From NCBI RefSeq assembly GCF_019048845.1, contig NZ_CP077426.1:2341501-2405500 (forward strand): DNA of 64,000 bases, written 5' to 3'. Of the stretch, positions 18,397 through 27,201 are shown in pieces (the first letter of the stretch is position 1; every line of letters starts with the position of its first letter). Below the pieces are notes generated by a model, which saw only the letters and a list, made by a program, of their open reading frames with translations, did not search any database and was not told the DNA's origin. Position numbers and translations under genes: made by a program. The stretch comes from Vibrio mimicus. Its GTDB lineage: Bacteria; Pseudomonadota; Gammaproteobacteria; Enterobacterales; Vibrionaceae.

Positions 18397-19386
18397 TTAA
18401 AAGGTGTAACTGATGCCAGTGGCAATAAACGTGTTCTCACTATCATAGAAATCGATTTGCGCATCTTGCTGCTGGTATCCCGCCATCACATTCAGTTGAG
18501 TGTGGGAAAGTGCAAAGGGATCTTGATAGCCATAAACAGCAAACATGGCGAAAGTATCGTCATCTCGCTTGCGGCCAAAGACAGGGTTGTCCTGCTCATA
18601 GTTGCTCTTGCTGCTACGTAAAGTCACAACCACTTGATGCCTATCCAGATTTGCAAAGAAACTAAGTTGTGCTGCGGTTTCTGTGCGGCTCTGCGCACTC
18701 CCTTCAGCCGCTTGATCGGTGTAATAGAATCCAGGGGATAACATAATGCTCATAGAAAGCGGGAAATGTATTTCGGCACCGAATCGTTGATAGGTGCTAC
18801 TGCGTAACAGCGAATGTTGTTCACTAGAGGTGAGAGCTTGTGATTGGCCTACGATGTCATGCTCAATCTCACTGTCAGCGTAGGCATATTTCAGTGTGAC
18901 CGGAAAAGGTAGACTGACCTCGAGAGCGGTTCGCGCACCAACGACATTGTGATCGGTTTTTGTGCGTTGTAAGCCAGTGAGGTACGGGTCTTGCCACGTT
19001 TCATCCATGCCGGGAATGTTGCCAAACACAGCAAGCGTGAGGTAAGTATTCGCAGAAATTTGTCCAATCCATCCCAGCTCACTTTGAAACTGAGCTTCAC
19101 TTATCTGATCTTCACTATTTCCAAAGAAGAGTGCCTGATGACCAAATGTATATTGCAAGCGGCCTAAGATAAGGGGAGAAACGGTTTCGAGCTGTTTCCC
19201 TGCTCCATTTAAACTTTGAGTGATGGCATTGCTGTCATCCGTATTCAATTGGGAATTGGTTTGGCTAAAACCAGCATTTAAGCTGATATCGCCACTAAAC
19301 CCGGGGCGCCATTCAATGGGTCTAGCCAAACTGGGGATTGAGAAAAAGGCGCAACTCAGCAATAGCGCCAATGGTTTACGATTCAT
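18397..19386 (-). CDS. DUF2860 outer-membrane beta-barrel protein
   Basis: 329 residues with a Sec signal peptide (cleavage after SLARP or nearby) and alternating amphipathic strands ending in an aromatic C-terminal residue (ATGISYTF), as in outer-membrane barrels. Features of the DUF2860 family are visible: WRPGFSGDISLNAGFS at the mature start, GRLQYTFGHQALFFG, the WQDPYLTG segment, and a C-terminal INFYDSE-like stretch (IDFYDSENTFI). The family is common in vibrios and has no established function known to me. A good AAGGAG ribosome site precedes the ATG. It lies 76 bases after the sensor-kinase stop with no terminator between. Confidence 0.82.
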   Translation of the reverse strand: MNRKPLALLLSCAFFSIPSLARPIEWRPGFSGDISLNAGFSQTNSQLNTDDSNAITQSLNGAGKQLETVSPLILGRLQYTFGHQALFFGNSEDQISEAQFQSELGWIGQISANTYLTLAVFGNIPGMDETWQDPYLTGLQRTKTDHNVVGARTALEVSLPFPVTLKYAYADSEIEHDIVGQSQALTSSEQHSLLRSSTYQRFGAEIHFPLSMSIMLSPGFYYTDQAAEGSAQSRTETAAQLSFFANLDRHQVVVTLRSSKSNYEQDNPVFGRKRDDDTFAMFAVYGYQDPFALSHTQLNVMAGYQQQDAQIDFYDSENTFIATGISYTF

Positions 19387-19462
19387 GCTAACTCCTTGTA
19401 AGTGGGTTCATTCCTCCACCCAATCAAGTTAACATCGAAGCGATAACTGACTCTTTAGCAAT

Positions 19463-21088
19463 TCATTGACTATTTGTATCCAACTTGGTCACATTTCCCA
19501 CCGCAATCTCTTTCGGCCAACGCAATTCAAAACGCGCACCACCGAGTAAGTCCGAACGTTTCACCTCGACTTGGCCTTGATGCCAACGAGTGATCTGCTT
19601 AACAATCGCTAACCCAAGACCGTGCCCTTTTTCACTGTTGCGTTCCTGGTTATTCAGTTGCACAAAAGGCTCAAAAATACGTTCAACATCATCGGCAGAG
19701 ATGCCCACACCGTCATCTTCAACGATTAATATCAGCTCTCCTTGAGCTTCGTTCAAAGAAAGACGTATTTCCTGCTTGGCATACCTCGCTGCATTGCTTA
19801 GCAGGTTTTTAACGGCTCGTAATAAAGCCCGGTGGTCGACAAACAGCTTCTGCTGACGTAGAGAATCCGATACGTCCACTTGCAGTTTTAGATGCGGGTT
19901 CTCAAGCCGGAAAAGTTCTGCTTCCGCGTCTAAATTTTCCGTGAAATAGCAGTAAGAAAAATGGCTGATGTCGGTAATTCGGTTATAGCGCGACAGCACT
20001 AAGGTTTGATTGATCAAGTGGTCGAGGTCTTCAATGCTGGAATGAATGATTTGGCGGTATTTGTCTTTTTGGCTTTGCGCTATGTCTGGATCATCCAACA
20101 TTTCAAAGGCAAAACGCAGACGATAAAGCGGTGTTCGCAAATCATGTGCAATCGCATTAGTGAGGGTTCTTTGACTCGCGATCAGTTTTTCAATGTTGTT
20201 GGCCATTTGATTGAAGGACTCGCTCAATTGAGAGATCACCGAAAGCCGAGAGGTTGAAGCTCGTTTTGAAAGTACGCCTTGCCCAAACTCATTAGCGGTT
20301 TTCACCAGTCGTTTGAGATCTCGCCACAAGGGAAAAATCCACATCACTAAGGCAATAGAAATACCTAAAAAGAACAACCCCGCGATGGCAGTCGTCAGTT
20401 TCAGTTGCGTTTGATAGGAGATATTGTCTTCAACATGTAGCCAGACTCCCTCATCAAGCGGAGCCAGTAAAATCATGCTGCCTTGGGGATTCAGATAGCT
20501 GATCATCTGCCCTTTGGCTGCACCGAGCTTTTCCTGCTCAATCGGCAATAAATCGGCTTCTCGCACTAAACTCAGTTTTAGCGGAATCAAACGATTATGC
20601 TCCGCGATACTGCTTTCCCACTGGCTACGAGGCTGACTACGCAGATCTTCAATGGCGAGTGATAGTGTTCCTCGCGCTTGGTTCAATGCGCCCTGTTCTC
20701 TGGATTCATTAATCGCGAAATAGAGCACCTTATTACTGTTCGGGACTCGTTGTAATAAAACATTGGGGTCGCCATCTTGGAAAATAAGCTCGCCACTTTG
20801 TAAAGCGGGATAAAACAGAGTGGAAGATGCGTAGCTCTCTAACTCATCCAAACGTAACGAGTAAGTAAAATATTGGGCATAATGCTCGACGATCATAGGC
20901 CACTCGGTAGGTGGCGCTTGCTGTAGCTTTCCTGATAGAAACGAAAAGTTGCTTCGGTAAACCGGCTTATAGAAGTCTTCCGACAGAGTGCGTGTAAGCT
21001 GTTGGATCGGGTTAAATTGATTGGGGATACTAAGCAATAAAATGGGGAGAAACACCGCGACCCAAAGCACCCCAAATGCTCTAATCAT
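19463..21088 (-). CDS. RstB-like sensor histidine kinase
   Basis: 541 residues from the ATG at 21088, which overlaps the regulator stop as ATGA. The frame is open further upstream. Membrane helices lie at about 5-20 and 235-255 and flank a periplasmic sensor domain of roughly 210 residues. HAMP follows, then the H-box (NAIAHDLRTPLYRLRFAFEML, His about 320), the N-box (LLSNAARYA) and the G-boxes (VEDDGVGIS, GHGLGLAIV). It autophosphorylates on His and passes phosphate to the neighbouring regulator. The signal is unknown. The closest family by motif is RstB. Confidence 0.88.
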   Translation of the reverse strand: MIRAFGVLWVAVFLPILLLSIPNQFNPIQQLTRTLSEDFYKPVYRSNFSFLSGKLQQAPPTEWPMIVEHYAQYFTYSLRLDELESYASSTLFYPALQSGELIFQDGDPNVLLQRVPNSNKVLYFAINESREQGALNQARGTLSLAIEDLRSQPRSQWESSIAEHNRLIPLKLSLVREADLLPIEQEKLGAAKGQMISYLNPQGSMILLAPLDEGVWLHVEDNISYQTQLKLTTAIAGLFFLGISIALVMWIFPLWRDLKRLVKTANEFGQGVLSKRASTSRLSVISQLSESFNQMANNIEKLIASQRTLTNAIAHDLRTPLYRLRFAFEMLDDPDIAQSQKDKYRQIIHSSIEDLDHLINQTLVLSRYNRITDISHFSYCYFTENLDAEAELFRLENPHLKLQVDVSDSLRQQKLFVDHRALLRAVKNLLSNAARYAKQEIRLSLNEAQGELILIVEDDGVGISADDVERIFEPFVQLNNQERNSEKGHGLGLAIVKQITRWHQGQVEVKRSDLLGGARFELRWPKEIAVGNVTKLDTNSQ

Positions 21089-21837
21089 TGCCACTCCCCT
21101 TCTTGTACCGCACACAGCTGATAACCCCGTCCACGGATTGTTTTAATCAGTCGTGGTTCATTCGGGTCATCGTTAAGTGCTCGCCTTAGTCTTGAAATCC
21201 GCCGATCAATAGAGCGGTCTAAACCATCATATTCAAAACCTCGGATCTGTTGGGCTATGTCATCCCGCGTGACTATGGTGCCAACATTTTGCGCAAGCAG
21301 GTACAGAAGCTCAAATTCACTCGTGGTTAACCTGACTGGGCATTGCGCTAACAACACCGCCCTGTGTTGCAGATTCATCCATAAAGATCCAATGCGTAAC
21401 TCATACTTATCACCTTGAGTATTGCGCTCTTGACGACGCAACAGAGCACGTATTCGAGAAAGCAACAGCCGCGGTTTAACTTGCTTTACGACATAATCGT
21501 CTGCGCCAAGTTCTAAGCCCATCATTTGATCGATGTCGTCATCGAGTGCCGTTTGCATCAAGATCATGCCTCGGTATTGTTCACGAATAGCGCGGCAAAC
21601 TTCCATACCGCTTTGACCGGGCAACATAATATCCAAAATGACCAGATCGGGTTGTGCATTCAAGATGCTATCTACCGCTTGAAGGCCATCAGTAACGATA
21701 GTGACATCAAATTCATAGTGGTTAAGAAAATCTTTAATCAGCTCCGCAAGCTCTAAGTCATCTTCAACCAGAATCACTCGGTAAGATTGAGGTAAAGTCC
21801 CGTTCATTATGTCCACATCCATTGGGCAAGAATCCAA
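21085..21837 (-). CDS. RstA-like OmpR-family response regulator
   Basis: 250 residues. The receiver domain has the acidic pair (LVEDD), phospho-acceptor aspartate in VILDIMLPG (about 69), the switch Thr (QTALDD) and Lys (DYVVK). The C-terminal winged helix includes FEYDGLDRSIDRRISRLRR, close to the corresponding RstA stretch. Start is ambiguous among ATGs at 21837, 21822 and 21807; the shortest loses no domain residues. It forms the first gene of a presumed four-gene unit with the kinase, DUF2860 and lipoprotein genes. An intrinsic terminator separates it from treC downstream of the tre operon. Confidence 0.88.
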   Translation of the reverse strand: MDSCPMDVDIMNGTLPQSYRVILVEDDLELAELIKDFLNHYEFDVTIVTDGLQAVDSILNAQPDLVILDIMLPGQSGMEVCRAIREQYRGMILMQTALDDDIDQMMGLELGADDYVVKQVKPRLLLSRIRALLRRQERNTQGDKYELRIGSLWMNLQHRAVLLAQCPVRLTTSEFELLYLLAQNVGTIVTRDDIAQQIRGFEYDGLDRSIDRRISRLRRALNDDPNEPRLIKTIRGRGYQLCAVQEGEWQ

Positions 21838-21892
21838 ACTATAGCGGATTGAGCTTAACCGTTATGTGACGATTTGTGACCAACCAAGAACA

Positions 21893-21917
21893 AAAAAGCC
21901 CCGGCAATGCGGGGCTG
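21893..21917 (-). terminator. terminator after treC
   Basis: On the minus strand AGCCCCG and CGGGGCT form a stem closed by TTTTTT, between the treC stop and the response-regulator start. Confidence 0.85.
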
Positions 21918-21932
21918 AAAGATGATTGAATC

Positions 21933-23621
21933 CTATAGGGGAGACTCAATCAGAATGATGCGTGTCTCATATGGGCGTAGCACTTGGTGCGCCAATACAC
22001 GCTGTAACTCAATCCCTGAATAATTGCCCAATAAATAAAGCGCGTCATCCAGTGGTAATTCGGGTAATACACATTCCGCTTCGTGACCGTAATAGTTATT
22101 CAAACAGATCAGCACTTGTTTCTGATTTCGGCGCTGATAAGCAAATATCTCTTTATGATCGGGCAGCAAATCTGTGTAGTCGCCATCGGTGATCACCTTA
22201 ACTTTTTTGCGCAGCGATAATAATCGGCGATAAAAGTAAAACACCGAATGCGGGTCTTCCAAAGCGGCTTGAGCGTTAATATCAGAGTAGTTACTCGCCA
22301 GATCAATCCACGGTTCGCCACGAGTAAAACCGGCATGACGACTCGCATCCCACTGCATAGGAGTACGAGAGTTATCACGCGACTTTTGCGCCAGAATCGC
22401 CAGCATTTCACTTTCTGGCATCCCTTGTTGCTGCACCATCATCTGGTGGATGTTAATGCTTTCCACATCGCGATACTGCTTAATCGAGGTAAACCTCGGA
22501 TTGGTCATTCCAATCTCTTCACCTTGGTAGATATAAGGTGTGCCTTGCATCAGGTGAATGGTCGCCGCAAGCATTTTCGCAGACTCCACTCGGTACTGCT
22601 GATCATTCGCTAAACGACTGACAATCCTCGGCTGATCATGGTTACACCAAAACAGTGCGCCCCACCCTTTACCATTCAGCCCCGTTTGCCAATGATTAAA
22701 GATTTGCTTGAGTTGCAGAAAATCAAATGGCGCATTGGTCCACTTTTCGCCATTCGGATAATCGACTTTCAAATGATGGAAATTAAACACCATAGAAAGC
22801 TCTCGCCCATCCAGCGCAGAATATTGCTGGCAATGTTCCAAGGTAGTTGAAGACATTTCGCCCACGGTTACGCTGCCATAACGCTGAAAGACATCTCGAC
22901 TGATCTCTTGCAGATACTCATGCACCCTCGGGCCATCGGTATAAAAACGGCGGCCATCGCCAACTTCATCATCAGCAAAATCTTGCTGTTTGGAGATCAG
23001 ATTAATCACATCAAGCCGGAAGCCATCCACGCCTTTTTCTGCCCAAAAGCTGATGACTTTTTTGACTTCTTCCCGAACTTGCGGGTTTTCCCAATTGAGG
23101 TCGGCCTGCTGTTTGGCAAACAGATGCAAATAATACTCACCGGTCGCTTCATCTAGCTCCCATGCACTGCCACCAAATTTAGACTGCCAATTATTCGGCA
23201 CACCACCGTTAACCGGTTTGCGCCAAATATAGTAGTCACGGTAGGAGCTGCTGCGATCACCCAACGCAGATTGGAACCAAGCGTGTTCGGTTGAGGTGTG
23301 GTTAACCACGATATCCATGATGATGCGAATACCGCGCCGATGCGCTTCTTTCAATAACTGTTCAAAATCCTGCATGGTGCCAAAATCAGGATTGATCGCG
23401 TAGTAATCGGCAATGTCATAGCCATTATCGATCATCGGAGATTGGTAAATCGGCGTCAGCCAAATAGCGTCAATCCCAAGCTTCAACAGATAGTCAAGTT
23501 TACTGATAATGCCCTGCAGATCTCCGATACCTTTTGCGCCACTATCGCAAAAACTTTTCGGGTAAATTTGATAAATTGCCGCGGTTTTCCACCAAGGCAT
23601 AGATTGGGCTGAGCTACTCAT
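21933..23621 (-). CDS. treC: TreC, trehalose-6-phosphate hydrolase
   Basis: 562 residues of glycoside hydrolase family 13. It has the (beta/alpha)8 start WWKTAAIYQIYPKSFCDS, the nucleophile aspartate in GVDGFRLDVINLI, the acid/base glutamate in VTVGEMSST and the third acidic residue in FWCNHDQPR. It cleaves trehalose 6-phosphate delivered by TreB to glucose and glucose 6-phosphate in the cytoplasm. It lies 76 bases downstream of treB, with a hairpin in between that may lower treC expression relative to treB. Confidence 0.95.
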   Translation of the reverse strand: MSSSAQSMPWWKTAAIYQIYPKSFCDSGAKGIGDLQGIISKLDYLLKLGIDAIWLTPIYQSPMIDNGYDIADYYAINPDFGTMQDFEQLLKEAHRRGIRIIMDIVVNHTSTEHAWFQSALGDRSSSYRDYYIWRKPVNGGVPNNWQSKFGGSAWELDEATGEYYLHLFAKQQADLNWENPQVREEVKKVISFWAEKGVDGFRLDVINLISKQQDFADDEVGDGRRFYTDGPRVHEYLQEISRDVFQRYGSVTVGEMSSTTLEHCQQYSALDGRELSMVFNFHHLKVDYPNGEKWTNAPFDFLQLKQIFNHWQTGLNGKGWGALFWCNHDQPRIVSRLANDQQYRVESAKMLAATIHLMQGTPYIYQGEEIGMTNPRFTSIKQYRDVESINIHQMMVQQQGMPESEMLAILAQKSRDNSRTPMQWDASRHAGFTRGEPWIDLASNYSDINAQAALEDPHSVFYFYRRLLSLRKKVKVITDGDYTDLLPDHKEIFAYQRRNQKQVLICLNNYYGHEAECVLPELPLDDALYLLGNYSGIELQRVLAHQVLRPYETRIILIESPL

Positions 23622-23660
23622 ACTACTCTCACTTACTCAAAAATTGACTCAAAAACGAAG

Positions 23661-23684
23661 AAAAGGAGTGGTGATAACCACTCC
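23661..23684 (-). terminator. intercistronic hairpin between treB and treC (possible attenuator)
   Basis: Perfect 8-bp stem (GGAGTGGT/ACCACTCC, loop of 4), followed on the minus strand by TTTTC. It could be a partial terminator or an mRNA-stabilising structure. Confidence 0.5.
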
Positions 23685-23697
23685 AATATAGGGAAGG

Positions 23698-25134
23698 TTA
23701 AGCGCTCGCCACAGCCAGCTTGCCTGAATTCTGGGCGCGCTTGTACATGAGCAGAGTCAATGCTGCGGGTACCACTATCGCAATCAGCATCGCAAGCAGG
23801 TAAATGCTCCAATACTGCGGTTGAATGGAAAGAATGCCCGGCAAACCACCCACACCAATGCCGTTGGCCATCACACCGGCACTACCACACACAGCCGCAG
23901 CCAAAGCGCTGCCGATCATTGCGCTGAGCATAGGGAATTTGTATTTCAGGTTAATACCGTACATTGCAGGCTCCGTTACCCCAAGGTAGGCGGAAATTGC
24001 CGCTGGCACGGAGATATCTCGCTCGCCCTGCTTTTTACTAATGATAATGATGCCTACCACGGCTGAAGCTTGGGCGATGTTTGAAAGGGCAATCAAAGGC
24101 CAAATCGGTGTACCACCCAATTCCTGCATCAATTGCAGATCCACGGCGTTGGTGGTGTGGTGAATCCCCGTAATCACTAAAGGCGCATACAGGAAGCCAA
24201 ATAAGGTCGAACCAATCACCGCAAAATCACCGGTCATTGCCGCTTTCGCTGCAAATGCCACCCCATCACCAATCACGCGGCCAAACGGGCCAATCAAGGC
24301 ATGAGCCAGTACTACAGAGACAAGAATCGAAACAAATGGCACCACCACCAGATAGAGATAGGAAGGTACGATACGTCTTAAATTGTTCTCAATAAAAGCC
24401 AACATCACACCAGCTAAAATTGCGGGGATAACCTGAGCCTGATAGCCCACTTTTTCAATCGCAAACAATCCAAAGTCCCAGACTTCCGGTACTTGCTTAC
24501 CAATCAAGTAAGCATTCATGAGCTGTGGAGAAACCAAGGTAACCCCAAGGGTAATACCGAGAATCGGCGTACCGCCAAGTTTTTTCACGGTTGACCAACA
24601 GACACCGACAGGTAGGAAGAAGAAGATCGCTTCACCAATCAGCCACAAAAATGCATGAACCGAAGCCCAAAACTGGCTGATTTCGGTCAGCGTTTTGCCA
24701 TCAAACATGCGAATGTCGCCAATCACATTTCGAAAACCGAGGATCAAACCGCCGGTAATGATCGCAGGAAGCAGAGGCACGAAAATTTCAGCCAAATGGG
24801 AGATGCCTCGCTCCAGCACATTCATGTTTTGGCGCGCCGCAACTTTGGCATCCTCTTTTGAAGCCGCTTGTTTACCCGTCTGTTCCAACAGCATTTTGTA
24901 GACTTGATCAACTTCGGTGCCAATCACCACCTGAAACTGCCCTGCATTGGTAAAGCAGCCCTTCACCATGCTAAGCGCCTCCAAACCCGCTTTGTCAGCC
25001 AGTTCAGGCTGATTCAGCACAAAGCGTAAGCGTGTCAAACAGTGAGTAACACTGGCGATATTACCTTCGCCTCCCACCAGTTCGATAAGACGCGTAACGT
25101 CTTGTTTCGCAATCTTACTCATATCCTTGTCCAC
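23698..25134 (-). CDS. treB: TreB, trehalose PTS permease, EIIBC
   Basis: 478 residues. The N-terminal EIIB domain has the phospho-cysteine in VTHCLTRLRFVL (about 32). The C-terminal EIIC part has about ten membrane helices including the conserved GITEP-like stretch (GVTEPAMYGI near 390). No EIIA domain is present, so phosphate must come from the glucose-type EIIA (Crr) elsewhere. It imports trehalose as trehalose 6-phosphate. It is the first gene of the tre operon, read away from treR's 3' end and controlled by the operators upstream. Confidence 0.95.
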   Translation of the reverse strand: MDKDMSKIAKQDVTRLIELVGGEGNIASVTHCLTRLRFVLNQPELADKAGLEALSMVKGCFTNAGQFQVVIGTEVDQVYKMLLEQTGKQAASKEDAKVAARQNMNVLERGISHLAEIFVPLLPAIITGGLILGFRNVIGDIRMFDGKTLTEISQFWASVHAFLWLIGEAIFFFLPVGVCWSTVKKLGGTPILGITLGVTLVSPQLMNAYLIGKQVPEVWDFGLFAIEKVGYQAQVIPAILAGVMLAFIENNLRRIVPSYLYLVVVPFVSILVSVVLAHALIGPFGRVIGDGVAFAAKAAMTGDFAVIGSTLFGFLYAPLVITGIHHTTNAVDLQLMQELGGTPIWPLIALSNIAQASAVVGIIIISKKQGERDISVPAAISAYLGVTEPAMYGINLKYKFPMLSAMIGSALAAAVCGSAGVMANGIGVGGLPGILSIQPQYWSIYLLAMLIAIVVPAALTLLMYKRAQNSGKLAVASA

Positions 25135-25159
25135 CCTATTGAATAGTTATGTCGCAGCA

Positions 25160-25177
25160 TTTGGGAACAGTCCCAAA
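25160..25177. promoter_or_regulatory. TreR operator 1
   Basis: Palindrome TTTGGGA-ACAG-TCCCAAA. It shares the GGGAAC core with a second site 57 bp away and lies just upstream of treB, consistent with LacI-family operators. Confidence 0.7.
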
Positions 25178-25217
25178 TCAATTGATGAGATATTGACACA
25201 ATACATAACAGATAAAA

Positions 25218-25233
25218 ATGGGAACAATCCCAT
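25218..25233. promoter_or_regulatory. TreR operator 2
   Basis: Palindrome ATGGGA-ACAA-TCCCAT, same core as operator 1, centred about 57 bp from it. Paired sites could allow looping or bracket the treB promoter. Confidence 0.7.
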
Positions 25234-25255
25234 AAATTGAAAGCGATCACACAGT
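25234..25255. promoter_or_regulatory. candidate CRP site upstream of treB
   Basis: ATTGA-N6-TCACA within an AAATT...ACACA context. One half-site is perfect and the other keeps TGA. It directly abuts operator 2. Expected for a catabolite-controlled PTS gene. Confidence 0.45.
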
Positions 25256-25411
25256 TCGTTCTTTGTTCATTATTTCAGTGTAGTAAAGCAGAGGTAAATG
25301 CATTGCTGTTGTAAGCCTGCCGTAAACAGGCTTATCCGCATGAGCAGAACAAGGCTAATAGATTAGGATGAGCGACCTTATTTTCACTCATTCAAAAAAG
25401 GAACAGAACGA

Positions 25412-26362
25412 TCAGTGAGAAATGGGAGACTGAGTGAGGTGAACACATTCTGCATGCGTTCCACAAAGTTGCTCAATCAGTAGATCAGCAGCCAGCTTAC
25501 CCGCTTCGCGATAGCCAGGGTCAACACTGAACACTTTCGGGAATAGGAAAGAGAGCAGCTCATTACCACCCACCCCTGTTACGACGACATCATCGCGTTG
25601 ACGCTCTTGCAGTCGCTTAATCACCCCGAGCGCTAAAGTATCGCTTGCACACACAATCGCTTGTGTCTGTTCAGTCAATACCTTATCCACCAACTGATAA
25701 GCACTATCGTGATGCAGTTGTCCGGTTTGATAATTCGCTTCAATGCCATGTAGAGCACACCAACTGAGATACGCGTTAAGGCGCAGCTCACCGGTGGTTT
25801 TGTCACGTGGATCCACGCCAATAAAGGCGATATGACGTAGCTGTTTTTGGGCTAGATGTTGTAAGGCACGCTCAATCACCCCCGCATTGTCATAATTGAT
25901 CGAGGAGATCTCTTCACTGTGCATTGCCAAAAGCACACAGCGATGCTGCCAACTAAGCAAAGCATCATGGTCAATATCCGTAAAACCAAACACAATCACC
26001 CCATCCACTTGCCGCTTAGCGAGCACTTTCAAATGGGCGTTGGTCTTTTCGCGGCTAAATTGGCTCTCCATAATCACTACATCATAACCGTGAGTATAAA
26101 GGGCTTGCAGCATAGTGCTGACCGCTTTGTTTTCGGAAGGGGAATCCAAACGCGAAATGATGATACCCACCACTTTTTGGCTGCCACTACGCATGGTTTG
26201 TGCCGACTTAGAAGGCACGTAACCCGACTCAGCAATCACCTGCTCCACTTTGGCGCGAGTTTCAGGCTTCACTTTAGGATCATTGGTTAACACACGTGAG
26301 ACAGTTGATTTCCCGACGCCCGAGAGCCTAGCAATGTCTAAAATGGTCAGTTTTCGATTCAT
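25412..26362 (-). CDS. treR: TreR, LacI-family trehalose repressor
   Basis: 316 residues. The N-terminal LacI helix-turn-helix (LTILDIARLSGVGKSTVSRVL) is followed by the periplasmic-binding-protein-like effector domain from about residue 60. In Escherichia coli the effector is trehalose 6-phosphate. It is encoded on the same strand upstream of treB with a 277-bp gap holding two operators. The 3' flank carries a short relic resembling the end of gmhB (see findings). Confidence 0.93.
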   Translation of the reverse strand: MNRKLTILDIARLSGVGKSTVSRVLTNDPKVKPETRAKVEQVIAESGYVPSKSAQTMRSGSQKVVGIIISRLDSPSENKAVSTMLQALYTHGYDVVIMESQFSREKTNAHLKVLAKRQVDGVIVFGFTDIDHDALLSWQHRCVLLAMHSEEISSINYDNAGVIERALQHLAQKQLRHIAFIGVDPRDKTTGELRLNAYLSWCALHGIEANYQTGQLHHDSAYQLVDKVLTEQTQAIVCASDTLALGVIKRLQERQRDDVVVTGVGGNELLSFLFPKVFSVDPGYREAGKLAADLLIEQLCGTHAECVHLTQSPISH

Positions 26363-26406
26363 GCGCTGTGTTTGGTATTCATCAATAAGAAGAGAGTTAG
26401 CCGTAA

Positions 26407-26436
26407 ATAAGGCCGCTTAAGCGACCTTATTTTTTC
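26407..26436 (-). terminator. terminator after gmhB
   Basis: AATAAGGTCGC pairs with GCGGCCTTATT on the minus strand (one mismatch), starting at the gmhB stop codon. It is followed by a weak T stretch. The plus-strand reading ends in TTTTTT, so the element may work in both directions. Confidence 0.6.
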
Positions 26437-26987
26437 ACTCGCAGCAGATAATGCGGTACATCACGTATGCTATCGAGCACAACGGTCGCCAACGCTTCGC
26501 CTTGCTCGGTCACTGGCTTACCTGTACGCACCAGAATCTTAGTGCCTACGCCCGCCGCTTCCGCCGCCATCATATCTTCAGCTTTGTCACCGACCATCAC
26601 CGAATTGGCCATGTCGATCTTGAGGAAATCACGCGCAGAGAGGAACATACCTGGCTTTGGTTTACGACAATCACAATCTTCTTTGTATTGACCAATACCG
26701 TGTTCAGCATGGTGAGGACAGTAATAGATACCATCAAATTCAACGCCATTATCGGCAAAGTTCCAGTCCATCCACTGGGTTAGAGAGATGAAACGCTCTT
26801 CACTGAATTTGCCACGCGCAATTCCGGACTGATTGGTGACCAACACCAATAGATAGCCCATGCGCTGCAAAGCCGCAGTCGCTTCAAATACACCTTCAAT
26901 GAATTGGAAATCGTGCTCATCATGCACGTAACCATGATCGACGTTGATCACGCCATCACGATCCAGAAATACGGCTGGTTTTGCCAA
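26427..26987 (-). CDS. gmhB: GmhB, D-glycero-beta-D-manno-heptose-1,7-bisphosphate 7-phosphatase
   Basis: 186-residue HAD phosphatase. The nucleophile/acid pair is in [14 protein letters not shown] (Asp 8 and Asp 10). The zinc-binding loop is CPHHAEHG...[10 protein letters not shown] (three Cys and one His). The motif III lysine lies in RKPKPG and the MVGDKAEDM acidic motif follows. It removes the C7 phosphate in ADP-heptose synthesis for the lipopolysaccharide core. Confidence 0.95.
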   Translation of the reverse strand: MAKPAVFLDRDGVINVDHGYVHDEHDFQFIEGVFEATAALQRMGYLLVLVTNQSGIARGKFSEERFISLTQWMDWNFADNGVEFDGIYYCPHHAEHGIGQYKEDCDCRKPKPGMFLSARDFLKIDMANSVMVGDKAEDMMAAEAAGVGTKILVRTGKPVTEQGEALATVVLDSIRDVPHYLLRVKK

Positions 26988-27086
26988 AATGCTATCTCTT
27001 TCAAGTCACTTTGCGCGAATTATTGCACGCTTTATTTTTTTCATCACTATCTAATTACTTTCTCATCTAACCAGTCACGTCCATTT

Positions 27087-27102
27087 AGACGTCTAGACGT
27101 AA
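27087..27102. promoter_or_regulatory. tandem MetJ boxes upstream of metN
   Basis: AGACGTCT (27087-27094) is an exact met box, directly followed by AGACGTAA (27095-27102, 6 of 8). Two adjacent 8-mers are the minimal cooperative MetJ site. SAM-loaded MetJ should repress metNIQ. Confidence 0.85.
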
Positions 27103-27111
27103 AAATATCTA

Positions 27112-27140
27112 TTGACTTAAACTCAGCAAGCCCATAGCAT
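27112..27140 (+). promoter_or_regulatory. predicted metN promoter
   Basis: TTGACT (27112-27117), 17-base spacer, TAGCAT (27135-27140). It lies ten bases downstream of the MetJ boxes and about 60 bases before the metN ATG. Confidence 0.6.
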
Positions 27141-27201
27141 CGACTACTAATTGACAAAGAGGCCAACAGATTATTCTGCCTCTCGCAGTACAGGGTTGCA
27201 C

